Source: Symsagittifera roscoffensis (lineage: Eukaryota > Xenacoelomorpha > Acoela > Convolutidae). Taken from it: a stretch of DNA of 64,000 nt. A model generated the notes under the pieces. It saw only the letters and a list, made by a program, of their open reading frames with translations. It did no database searches and was not told where the DNA came from. The stretch lies in the NCBI RefSeq assembly GCF_963678635.1, contig NC_087063.1, forward strand, positions 20,652,701 to 20,716,700, given 5' to 3'. The number at the start of each line of letters is the position of its first letter. Position 1 is the stretch's first letter. The position numbers were made by a program, and so were the translations under genes. This document shows positions 8,797-18,663 of the stretch, in pieces.

Positions 8797-9727
8797 AGAA
8801 AAGAAACTCAAATTACTCTACACGAAAGGTCCAGCTGCATTTGGTAGCGTTAAAAATTTAACAAATGCTAGTCAACTCTCACCAAAAAAAGTTTAAAAAT
8901 TTCTGAGATCTCAATCATCACATACAAAGTATGGATTGTTTCGTAAAACATATCCTCGGCTAAAAGTGATTGTTAACGATATCAACGAAATTTGGTCTCT
9001 TGACTTAGCTTATGTTGATAAATTGGCTAAATATAACCGAGGGGTACGATATTTGTTAGTTGCTGTCGATTGTCTCTCTCGCGACTTACGAGTGGAACCC
9101 CTGAAGACCAAATATGCTAAGGAAACAACCGAAGCTTTCAAAAAAATGATCAAAACAAAACAACCAAAAAAAGTTTGGGTTGACAAAGGCACCGAGTTTA
9201 AAGGAGAGTTCGAAAAGTTATGTACTAAACGAGAAATCATCAAATACAATACTCACAGTGAAAAAAAATCAGCGTTTGCCGAAAGAAACATTCGATCGCT
9301 GAAAAGTATTATGTACAAATACTTGGAGTTTGAATGGACTTACAGTTATATTGAAAAATTACAAAGTTTTGTTCAAACGATTAACTCACGCGTTAATAGA
9401 GTAACAAAATTGGCTCCAAACAAGGTCACAAGAAAACATGTACCTGCTTTAGTTTCATTAATTGCAAACAGTTCATCGAAGTTGGTACAGAAACCAAAAT
9501 TTTATGTTGGTGACTATGTGCGAATAGCGAAGACTGACTTGCCTTTTAGAAAAGGTTACAAGCAGATTTTTACAGACGAAGTTTTTGAAATAGTTGCCAT
9601 TCCTACTGTAAACCCTCCAACATACAGTCTCATTGATGCGGAAAAGGAAGAAATCAGCGGAAAATTTTATGAAAAAGAACTTAGTTTAATTGGAAACAAA
9701 GCTGATTATAACGAAAATGGGCAGTGA
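8720..9727 (+). pseudogene. Retroviral-type integrase of Polinton, interrupted by an in-frame TAA
   Basis: The frame opens at the ATG at 8720 and has a TAA at 8894-8896. It then continues in the same frame to 9727 (336 codons in all, the family's usual size). The N-terminal part has the YTKGPAAFGSVKNL segment usual before the core. The core shows the D,D-35-E triad: SLDLAYVD, VWVDKGTEFKG and SAFAERNIRSLKS. The C-terminal domain ends with VGDYVRIAKTDLPFRKGY and SGKFYEKELSLI, typical of Polinton integrases. It would insert the element's DNA. The stop falls between the N-terminal region and the core, so this copy is probably inactive unless the base is an error. Confidence 0.85.
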
Positions 9728-10586
9728 TGAGTTTACTGTACATTTGATTTCAACAGCATCAATGGATTATTTCCCAGACAACACTTTGGCCAGTTTTAGA
9801 AATTTTTGTAAAGAAGAAATAGCTTTAGACGGAGATTGGAGAGTTGCTCTCTCAGAAATAATTTTCCCCACAAAATGAAACAATGTTACTGATGAGGAAT
9901 TTACGTACTTCAGAGCATCCGAAGTAGTAGCCAGTAAATCCAACGCTGGCAATCGGAATACAATTTCCAGACCCTACTATGGCGAAAAAGTTTTTATCAA
10001 ATCAGGAGAGTACACTTTTATAGAACAATTGATTAATGAGATAAAAACAAAACTCAAAGACAAAATTCATTTTGATGCGAGTCCTCAAGAAATCACGAAT
10101 AGCATGAGTATTTGGATGAACGCAAATGAAGGAATCTCATTCCCAAGTCCCCAAATACCCAGTCTGTTAGGCTACAATGCAAAGCTTGATGAGAACGGTG
10201 AATATCACATTGGTTACAAAATGATACCCTCCTTCGATGCATCTTATGAGGGAAACGAACTGTACGAATCTCATTTCCCATATGACTTATCAAGTGGGAC
10301 AAGTCTAATTTTTGTCTATATTGACATTATTCAATACCAAACTGTTGGTGATGCAAAGGCCCCATTGTTACGCGTCATTGATTCAAATAGACGGATCAAA
10401 AACGGTAGTGCCTGCAGCATTGAACCTAATCTTCGAAAAAACTTCACTAATTTAGACTACAAAAAGTTATTCACTTCATCTGTACAATCAATATCGGTAC
10501 AGTTGCGCACAGAAACTGGAAGACTAGTGCCCTTTGCAGGAACTGGTAAAGTTGTGTTGACTCTAAAATTCAAGCGCTTTGATTGA
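9717..10586 (+). pseudogene. Penton-like minor capsid protein, interrupted by an in-frame TGA
   Basis: The ATG at 9717 overlaps the integrase stop by 11 bp. The frame runs to 10586 but contains a TGA at 9876-9878, about 54 codons in. The N-terminus (FTVHLISTASMDYFPDNTLASF, then GDWRVALSEIIFP) matches the start of the single-jelly-roll penton-base homologue of Polintons/adintoviruses. The C-terminal end (VPFAGTGKVVLTLKFKRF) is also typical. Its place between integrase and the pX-like gene is the usual order. The function would be the capsid vertex. The nonsense codon would truncate the product. Confidence 0.75.
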
Positions 10587-10592
10587 AAACCA

Positions 10593-11000
10593 ATGGAACA
10601 ATATTATGCAAAGCAAGCTTCACTTCCTCATTTCTCTGGACACTACCGACAACGCGGCAGTGGATTTGGCGCTTTGGCTGCTGGTATTGGTCGTGTTGCT
10701 ATACCGTTTGCACGACGGATTATTCTACCGGCTGCAAAAAAACTGGGCAGAGAACTTTTGATGAGTGCAGCGCCAGAACTAATTGATGTCGCTATGAAAA
10801 AGAAGTCTCCTAAACAAGCATTGAAAAACACTGTCACAAAAACTGCAAGAAAACAACTCGGTGGTGGTAGACGTCGTCGTCGAAAGACACCAATGAATGG
10901 ATTACGAAGAAGAAGGTCAGTAGGGGCTCGAAAAAGAAAAACAACCATTCGAAGAAAAACCAGTGAGAAGTCGAGCAGATTTTTTCTCAAACATAAATGA
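10593..11000 (+). CDS. Adenovirus pX-like core/membrane-active protein
   Basis: This intact 135-aa ORF is very basic. The N-terminal half has a Gly-rich then hydrophobic-helical stretch (GSGFGALAAGIGRVAIPF), followed by KKLGRELLMSAAPELIDVA. The C-terminal half holds Arg/Lys clusters (GGGRRRRRKT and RRRRSVGARKRK). This build, located between penton and hexon genes, is that of the pX-like protein of adintoviruses, thought to bind DNA in the virion and/or act on membranes. Its TGA overlaps the hexon ATG (ATGA). Confidence 0.7.
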   Translation: MEQYYAKQASLPHFSGHYRQRGSGFGALAAGIGRVAIPFARRIILPAAKKLGRELLMSAAPELIDVAMKKKSPKQALKNTVTKTARKQLGGGRRRRRKTPMNGLRRRRSVGARKRKTTIRRKTSEKSSRFFLKHK

Positions 11001-12270
11001 TCGCTAATTTGTTACCCAATGAAGCTACCCATAGCTCTCTGGATTTGTTTGAAAAACAACCTCTTTTGATTACTTTTGAAAATGCTTTTGATCAAAAAAT
11101 TGGACCTGTCTATTCACCTAATGGACCAATGCTTGAATTTGAAATCACCGGTGACCGAAATACGATGCAAAGTAACGCAATCAAATGGAGCTGATCTGCG
11201 ATACGACAACACTGATCCTACTGTGTCTGATTCACCGTTCCTCGTAAACAACTCCCTGTATTCCCTTTTCTCTGACTGTACCCTCTCTGCTAATGGACTC
11301 AAAATCTCAAATGCCAATAGTAATTTTGCGCATAAAAGCTTTATTGGAACAGAATTTTCTAACAGCAAAGGAGCCAAGGACTCATGGCTTAAGTGTCAGG
11401 GATATCGTTTTGAAAACAATCCCGCTGCAATAGATGCAGCTGATTTCACATCTCAACGAGAACTGGTCCGTGAATCGAGGGAAATTTGGTTCTATGGACC
11501 CGCTGGAGTTGATTTTTTTTACATGTGACAAGCATTTGTTGAGCGGTTTTACCCTCAGACTTTCCTACAGACGTTCTCATGAAGACTTTCTCATTATATC
11601 GGAAGATGCTGCCAAGCATTACAAGCTGCAAATACTCGAAGCGAACCTATATGTTAGAAAAATGACTGTGACTGACCATGTGCTCTCTGCCATTGAATCA
11701 ACTTTGCTCAAAACTCCTGCGAACTACCCATATCAAGAAGAAATTACAAAAACATTTCTTGCAACAGCTGGTCAGCGCAGCTGGCAACAGGAAGATATTT
11801 TTGCTCGTAAACCGGTGAGACAAATTATCATAGCATTGAACAAAAATAATGCATTTCTAGGAACAAACCGAACGAATCCTTTTCATTATCAAAAATTTGG
11901 ATTGGAGCAAGTTACTTTGAGACGAAATGGTTTACCAATAGCAAGTACACCAATCAGTACACAAGATCATAAACGTCTCTTCTTCAACACACTATCAGCG
12001 CTGGGTTTGTTGCACTGCGGGCTGGGAATCACTCTGGATAACTACCAACAGCACTTTATTATGTGTTTTGATCTCACTAGCACACAGCAGGCAGCTCATG
12101 ACTTCTTGCATCCAGAACTTACTAACTGCTCAGTTTCACTCGATCTTCAATTCTCAAACGCTTTGACAGCAAACCTGGAAATTTTTGTTTGGGGTATACG
12201 CTCATCCAATGTATTTATTACCTCCGACCGCAAAGTTACAAAGAACGTCCTTCCCATTTCGACAGTCTGA
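10997..12270 (+). pseudogene. Major capsid protein (double jelly-roll hexon), two frameshifts
   Basis: Coding similarity passes through three frames: 10997 to about 11180, about 11190 to 11515, and about 11510 to 12270. Seen along the whole span are PVYSPNGPMLEFEITG, FLVNNSLYSLFSDCTL, LQILEANLYVRKM, NPFHYQKFGL and FIMCFDLT. These are landmarks of Polinton/adintovirus hexons, and the total length fits. The first shift lies near 11165-11190. The second lies at a run of eight T (11513-11520), where indel errors are common. It is described here as broken in this sequence; whether the DNA is really broken needs read-level checking. Confidence 0.8.
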
Positions 12271-12272
12271 AA

Positions 12273-12719
12273 ATGGATGAAACCCAGTTGCAGGACCTCA
12301 TTCAGAATTGTAAACATCTGAAATATAAGTTTTTTGGAGTATTTGCAGCCGACAATTTTCCACCTCTCATCCCAAACAATATCTTTATGATTGTGAACAC
12401 TTCAAAATCAGATTCTCCGGGGACACATTGGATTGTGATATGCAACAGAAGAAATGTTTTATACTTCGCTGATCCTCTCGGTCTTCCTCTTTGGCAGTAC
12501 ACCAATCTGTATAAACGATTGAACGAGAATTTTCATCAGGTGACTGAATTGATGACAAACTTTCCCATGCAAGACTCAAACTCTACCATGTGCGGTTCTT
12601 TTTGTATTTATATTGCACATTTGATTTTTGATAAAAACTTTAATGGTGATGCTTCTGATTTTGTTTACATAACTGATCATGTTTTGAAACGTTTCCTAAC
12701 TCACATGCTTACCCATTAA
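12273..12719 (+). CDS. Adenain-like maturation cysteine protease
   Basis: This intact 148-aa ORF begins 2 bp after the hexon stop. The catalytic pattern of the Ulp1/adenain fold is present: His in GTHWIVIC, Asp in FADPLG, Gln in NFPMQDS and Cys in TMCGSFC. The enzyme would cleave capsid and core precursors during virion maturation. It is the last recognisable gene of the late cluster. Confidence 0.85.
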   Translation: MDETQLQDLIQNCKHLKYKFFGVFAADNFPPLIPNNIFMIVNTSKSDSPGTHWIVICNRRNVLYFADPLGLPLWQYTNLYKRLNENFHQVTELMTNFPMQDSNSTMCGSFCIYIAHLIFDKNFNGDASDFVYITDHVLKRFLTHMLTH

Positions 12720-13650
12720 CTAACCATTTAATATGGTTGATTTATACATTTTACAATTTAATTTTGAACAATACATTCTTTTAGTAATTGAAATTTTACC
12801 CAATTGTTAACTGAATAGCAGTAATTCGAGAAGTTAAGCTTTTTATCAAAGTGAAAAAAAAAAGTACAAAATCGATCTATGGGGGATTATACCAGCAACT
12901 GTTGCCTCCTTTCAGTACAATTTCCGGACGGGTTTCGAAACGCCGCCTTTCGGCTGAGAGTCGAGCGCCATGCGTTTTCCTCTACTCGGACCCCAAGAAA
13001 TTTTGTTCCACTTCAATTTTATAGTAACAAGTTAGGTACAAGTCTTAGAAATGATTGCAGCAAAATTAATGGGCACTTTTGGCTTTCATCAGTGTTCTCG
13101 TTTTTCAAGATCTTTAGACACTTCAACCTTTTAGCTCTTTCAATCTTTCTATAAAATCAAAGCTTTTGTCATAGATTTCAGACGTTTATTTTTCAGTCTC
13201 CTGTAGACACGGAAAATGGAAATGTCGAAATTTTCAAGCCAATTTCATTATTTTAGAGTTTTCAGTGTTTCGTAATTTTTCCTTATTTTTTAGCTTCATT
13301 TGGCTTAAAGTAATTTTTCATTCTTATTTTGGTCAAATTGATTATTAATTTTTGCCTAAATAGAGGTGGCGGCCGCCGCACTTGACGAACTTTCCTTTCT
13401 TCGAGATTCAGCAATAAAACATGCATTTTTGAAGGAAATCGGTCACCGCAGGCAACAGTTAAGCTACGCTGCCAAAATCTTGTGCTTTCCTATATACCAT
13501 ATAGTTTGGTCGCATATAATAGGTATATAACGCCATTTTACATGTAAACAAATCAATACCCCCAAACTTTAGAAGGGAAAACATGCACCGACCAAAACCT
13601 AATTCCATTCCCGTTTCCACAACGTTCAGTGGGAATACTCAATAATATAC
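12720..13650. other. Non-coding DNA after the Polinton cluster; element end not located
   Basis: No convincing gene is seen here. The region includes a G+C-richer patch (12890-13010) and a (ggtggcggccgcc) patch near 13365. An 11-bp inverted pair is present: aactgttgcct near 12898 and aggcaacagtt near 13450. The Polinton right terminal inverted repeat should lie in or near here, but its partner is outside the window, so it cannot be recognised. Confidence 0.4.
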
Positions 13651-13664
13651 CGAAGTTTTACATG

Positions 13665-13851
13665 AGGACTATTAGGTATAAAACTATACATGGTGACAAT
13701 TAGGATTATTACATAGTGACCATTAGGTATAAAATTATACATGGTGACAATTAGGATTATTACATGGTGACCATTGCTGATCATTTAATACATGGTGACC
13801 ATTATGATTTATACCTAATGGTCATCCATGTATGACAACCCCCCCCCCCCC
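13665..13851. repeat. ~51-bp tandem repeat ending in a poly-C run
   Basis: About three imperfect copies of a unit built from 'ggtgaccattaggtata', 'ttatacatggtgacaatt' and 'aggattattacat' lie in direct order. The last part is degenerate and partly inverted (tacctaatggtca). The block closes with 13 consecutive C (13839-13851). Confidence 0.7.
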
Positions 13852-13879
13852 GATCCTAACGCACTATATGCATACTACT

Positions 13880-13950
13880 AGTTATCTTCCTTGGAATAGT
13901 CAAATATTTGATTTTGTTACCGTTTTTCAACCTTTGACTTTTCTCAAAAT
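13880..13950. repeat. Inverted partial copy of satellite sequence at the array edge
   Basis: The stretch gttatcttccttggaatagt... at 13880-13950 is the reverse complement of the segment around 14445-14506 (also about 15362-15422 and 16280-16340) inside the satellite units. It abuts the first unit head-to-head and could fold back on it. Confidence 0.8.
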
Positions 13951-13962
13951 TTACGCTCTGAA

Positions 13963-16900
13963 TTGAGCAGACAAACGAAAGTCCGACAATTTTATACAAA
14001 CTGAAATCAACAAGGTCCTGCTACGAGTCGAAATTTAGACCATAGGGTGCAAAAACAACCAAGTTAACTCCGGGCCAAGCGAGAAGGAACCTGGAAGTTG
14101 TTTATGTTCAATAAAAAAGCCAGGTCAAATTCTGGTACGAACAGTTGTTTACGGGAAAAAAGTATAGTTCCTGGTTTTAAGATACTTGCTCTAGCAATTG
14201 TAAACATATTTGTATTACTGAAGCTTTGATACAAAGATCCCCTGATCAAGTCTAAAGGAGTCAGTCTTACTATAAGGAAAACAAGCGATAAAACTTCGCA
14301 GCAAAGAAACAATTAGTCGGACATAACCATCTTGAACTTCAATTTTAAAAAACATTGGGAGTTGCTGCTACTGCAGCGGAGCTTATCACTCTCGAGATCT
14401 CCAGTGAACCCACAATATCAGATTTCAGAGGGTATTTTTGAGAAAAGTCAAAGATTCAAAAACGGTAACAACATCAAATATTTGACTATTCCAAGGAAGA
14501 TAACTTTTTGATTAAAAAAAGTCGGCGTAGCCTCTTATGAAGGAGAGCTTTCCACAATCCGTTCTATCCATTTAAAATAAATCTCAGATTTAGACGAGAA
14601 GTTTTTGAGATGACGGAAAAATTTGAAAACATGGGTCAAATATTCCGCTAGTGACTTTTTCGCAAAGGAGACCAGTCGATTATGCAAGCACACGGAAGTA
14701 GACAATCTTTCCATTGATATCCCATATAGAAAGGGACTAGCGGAAGTAAACAGGACCGCACATGGGAGAATGGGAGGTCTTTTCATTGTTATCCCTTGTA
14801 AAAAAAAAGACTATGCAACTACTATGATACTTGCTTGAATAATAAGAAAAAACCGTGATGTGGCACCTAAGCCGACAAAATTGAGCAGAAAAACGAAAGT
14901 CCGACAATTTTATACAAACTGAAATCAACAAGGTCCTGCTACGAGTCGAAATTTAGACCATAGGGTGCAAAAACAACCAAGTTAACTCCGGGCCAAGCGA
15001 GAAGGAACCTGAAAATTGTTTATGTTCAATAAAAAAGCCAGGTCAAATTCTAGGACGAACAGTTGTTTACGGGAAAAAAGTATAGTTCCTGGTTTTAAGA
15101 TACTTGCTCTAGCAATTGTAAACATATTTGTATTACTGAAGCTTTGATACAAAGATCCCCTGATCAAGTCTAAAGGAGTCAGTCTTACTATAAGGAAAAC
15201 AAGCGATAAAACTTCGCAGCAAAGAAACAATTAGTCGGACATAACCATCTTGAACTTCAATTTTAAAAAACATTGGGAGTTGCTGCTACTGCAGCGGAGC
15301 TTATCACTCTCGAGATCTCCAGTGAACCCACAATATCAGATTTCAGAGGGTATTTTTGAGAAAAGTCAAAGGTTCAAAAACGGTAACAACATCAAATATT
15401 TGACTATTCCAAGGAAGATAACTTTTTGATTAAAAAAAGTCGGCGTAGCCTCTTATGAAGGAGAGCTTTCCACAATCCGTTCTATCCATTTAAAATAAAT
15501 CTCAGATTTAGACGAGAAGTTTTTGAGATGACGGAAAAATTTGAAAACATGGGTCAAATATTCCGCTAGTGACTTTTTCGCAAAGGAGACCAGTCGATTA
15601 TGCAAGCACACGGAAGTAGACAATCTTTCCATTGATATCCCATATAGAAAGGGACTAGCGGAAGTAAACAGGACCGCACATGGGAGAATGGGAGGTCTTT
15701 TCATTGTTATCCCTTGTAAAAAAAAATACTATGCAACTACTATGATACTTGCTTGAATAATAAGAAAAAACCGTGATGTGGCACCTAAGCCGACAAAATT
15801 GAGCAGACAAACGAAAGTCCGACAATTTTATACAAACTGAAATCAACAAGGTCCTGCTACGAGTCGAAATTTAGACCATAGGGTGCAAAAACAACCAAGT
15901 TAACTCCGGGCCAAGCGAGAAGGAACCTGGAAGTTGTTTATGTTCAATAAAAAAGCCAGGTCAAATTCTAGGACGAACAGTTGTTTACGGGAAAAAAGTA
16001 TAGTTCCTGCTTTTAAGATACTTGCTCTAGCAATTGTAAACATATTTGTATTACTGAAGCTTTGATACAAAGATCCCCTGATCAAGTCTAAAGGAGTCAG
16101 TCTTACTATAAGGAAAACAAGCGATAAAACTTCGCAGCAAAGAAACAATTAGTCGGACATAACCATCTTGAACTTCAATTTTAAAAAACATTGGGAGTTA
16201 CTGCTACTGCAGCGGAGCTTATCACTTTCGAGATCTCCAGTGAACCCACAATATCAGATTTCAGAGGGTATTTTTGAGAAAAGTCAAAGGTTCAAAAACG
16301 GTAACAACATCAAATATTTGACTATTCCAAGGAAGATAACTTTTTGATTAAAAAAAGTCGGCGTAGCCTCTTATGAAGGAGAGCTTTCCACAATCCGTTC
16401 TATCCATTTAAAATAAATCTCAGACTTAGAAGAGTAGTTTTCGAGATAACGGAAAAATTTGAGAACATATTCCCCTACAGACTTTTTCGCAGAAAGAGAC
16501 AAGTCAATTTTGAAAGCCCACACATGAAGTAGGCGGTTTTTCCATTGATATCTTTTGCAAAAAAAACTAGCGGGAGTAAAAGGGACCGCACACGGGAGAA
16601 TATTCGGTCTTTTCAATGATATTCCTTGTGAAAAAAAAGAGACTATGCAACTACTATGATACTGGCTTGAATCATACGAAGAAACCGTGATGTGGCTCCT
16701 AAGCCGACAAAAATGAGCAGACAAATGAAAGTCCAACAATTTGATACATACTGAAAATAACAAGGTTCTGTCGAGACTCGAACTCCAGACCTTAGGGTGC
16801 AAAAATATTCAAAATACCTCCAGGCCAAGTGAAAAGAAACCTGGAAGTTAATGTTCAATGAAATAGCAATTTCATATTCTGGTAAGAACAGTTGCTTACG

Positions 16901-17050
16901 TGAAAAAAGTATAATTCCCGGTTACAAGACACTTGCTCTAGCTATTGTAAACATATTTACATTTTTGAAGCTTTAAAACAAAGATCCCCTGATCAAGTCT
17001 CAAGGAGTCAAAGTCTTACTAAAAGGAAAACAAGCGACGGAAACTTTGCA
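13963..17050. repeat. Tandem satellite array, ~918-bp unit, four copies
   Basis: The marker ttgagcagacaaacgaaa recurs at 13963, 14881 (one mismatch), 15799 and about 16713, giving spacings of 918, 918 and about 914 bp. The first three units are almost identical; the fourth is clearly diverged and incomplete. Open frames of 60-143 codons recur at the same phase in each unit, but they have no protein-like signature and follow simply from the repetition. Each unit holds an A-box/B-box pair on the minus strand (see findings). Confidence 0.9.
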
Positions 17051-17458
17051 ATGAGTCGGACAAAACCATCTCGAAGTTTGATACTGCAAAACTGTTTCTT
17101 GAAATTTGGTACTCGCTTAGAATTATGATCACGAGTGTTTTGATGGATTCATTGAAATTCTGTAATTTAGACGTGCTGCCTCGCCAGAACACTTAATATC
17201 TGGGGTAAGTACTTCAAGAGGATGAAAACAAAGATAACATATTTCTTTGTTAGATATACCACTTAAACTTTCTATAATAAGAAATTATCAAAAATATCTA
17301 AGTCACTGGTACAACTACCTTTCCCAACTTTTTGTCTGATTTTTTAACATTGGACCATAGATATTTTTAGAGACTTTTCTTCTAAAAAAGGTTTCAAATG
17401 GGACCATACTTTTGAACGAGTACCTTAAGTTTACTTACAATATATAAGACTATCTAAC
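17050..17458. other. Unassigned DNA between satellite and CTR1-like exon
   Basis: About 400 bp, presumably intron if the exon is functional. I searched the minus strand for a CTR1 second exon (a hydrophobic start after an acceptor) and saw none. Confidence 0.4.
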
Positions 17459-17632
17459 CTGCATCATCATTGAGGAGTGATCACCGCTGTAAGAATGCGA
17501 CGACTGCATTTTTGATTCTGATGGTGGCAGTTGCATGTCAACCATGTTATTCATATGGCCTATATCAACATGGTTGGCTTGATCCATACCAGCGTGGTAG
17601 GCATGATCCATACCAACGTGACTCGCTTCCAT
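17459..17632 (-). CDS. Exon resembling the N-terminus of a CTR1 (SLC31A) copper transporter
   Basis: An ATG at 17632 opens 58 codons that end exactly at a consensus splice donor (CAG|GTTAGA, exon end 17459, phase 0), followed by an in-frame stop. The peptide is rich in Met and His in MxxxH-type motifs (MDHAYHAGMDQ, HMNNMVDM) and closes with HSYSGDHSSMMMQ. This composition and the Met triplet just before the first splice site match the extracellular copper-binding N-terminus of CTR1 transporters. The transmembrane exons are not found in the 4.5 kb downstream, which is satellite and Polinton DNA, so the next exon would lie far away or is lost. It may be a live first exon with a long intron, or a stranded fragment. 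Confidence 0.55.
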
Positions 17633-18663
17633 ATTTAGAAACGACTGTCGCGTGACATCAGTAGCTCAGGTTTTCATCGTATCTTGAAAAGAAAACAAGA
17701 TTTAATGAGACTAGCAAGTTCGCCTCCAATAATCAATTGGCTCGCCAAAAACTAGTTGTTGTTCTGATCAAGCTTTCCAAGCAAAGAAATTTTGAACAAA
17801 TTGAAGTTCAGCCATATCGTTAATCGGCTTGAAAAACTTTAGGTTTCACAGAATCAATCGGTTCCCAAAAATTTTCTAAGCAAACAATTCAAACTATGAA
17901 ACTTTGTATTACTTCAAAATGTTTCATGAAGCAAATCGGATGGTGCAACTTAAGGTTTTTATGTGGAAGCTATTCAAGCAAAAAAAAACATTGCATTCAA
18001 GTTGTTTCATACAGCGAATCAATTCGCAAAGATTAAGACTTCGCTAGGCTCGCTATTTAAGCAAGGAAACTTTGGAAAAATTCACTTTCTTTCAAAGAGC
18101 GAATCAGTTGGCAAAAAGTTTATGTTTTTCTTTGTAAGCTATTCAAACTATAAAATGAAATATTTCAAGCTGTTTCACAGAGCGAGCTGGTTCGCAAAGG
18201 GTTCAAGTTTGTCTATGCAAGCTATTTAAAACATAAAACTTTTAAAATATCTCAGTTAATGCATAGACTGATTTGGTCCACGAAAAGTATAAGTTTTTCG
18301 AAGCAAAATATTGAGCTTTAACACTTTGTTCGCGAAAAACTTAAATTTTTTTAAGCAAGCTATTCAAGCTATGAAATTAAAAATAATAATAATATTGTTT
18401 TAAAAAGTGAACTGGATGGCAAGCTGTTTTTTCTGTTGAAGCCTTTAGAGTGATTTCCAGATTTTTTTCTTAGTTTTTCAATCAACATTTTAGATCGAGC
18501 TAATGGTACAAGGAAATTCGGAAAAACCTAAGCTATTTCCTAGACGAATCGTTTTCGCCAAAAGTTAAAGTTTTCCAAAGCAAGCAATTCAAGCTTAAGA
18601 TATTACATGAAACAAATCAGTTCACAAAAACTTGTTAAAACAAGATATTCGAAATTTTAAAGC

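Noticed and set aside
4073..9878. Alternative genetic code or programmed readthrough for the Polinton in-frame stops
   Set aside because: TAA, TAG and TGA all appear both as internal stops and as normal gene ends; plain mutation is simpler.
12879..13154. 91-codon ORF after the protease gene
   Set aside because: No protein-like features, begins in a G+C patch and runs into T-rich sequence; likely chance.
14064..16858. Recurrent 64-143 codon ORFs in the 918-bp satellite units
   Set aside because: They repeat only because the DNA repeats; no protein-like signature, and the diverged fourth unit does not keep them.
17470..17655. Plus-strand 61-codon ORF opposite the CTR1-like exon
   Set aside because: Shadow of the Met/His-rich minus-strand exon, which ends at a splice donor.
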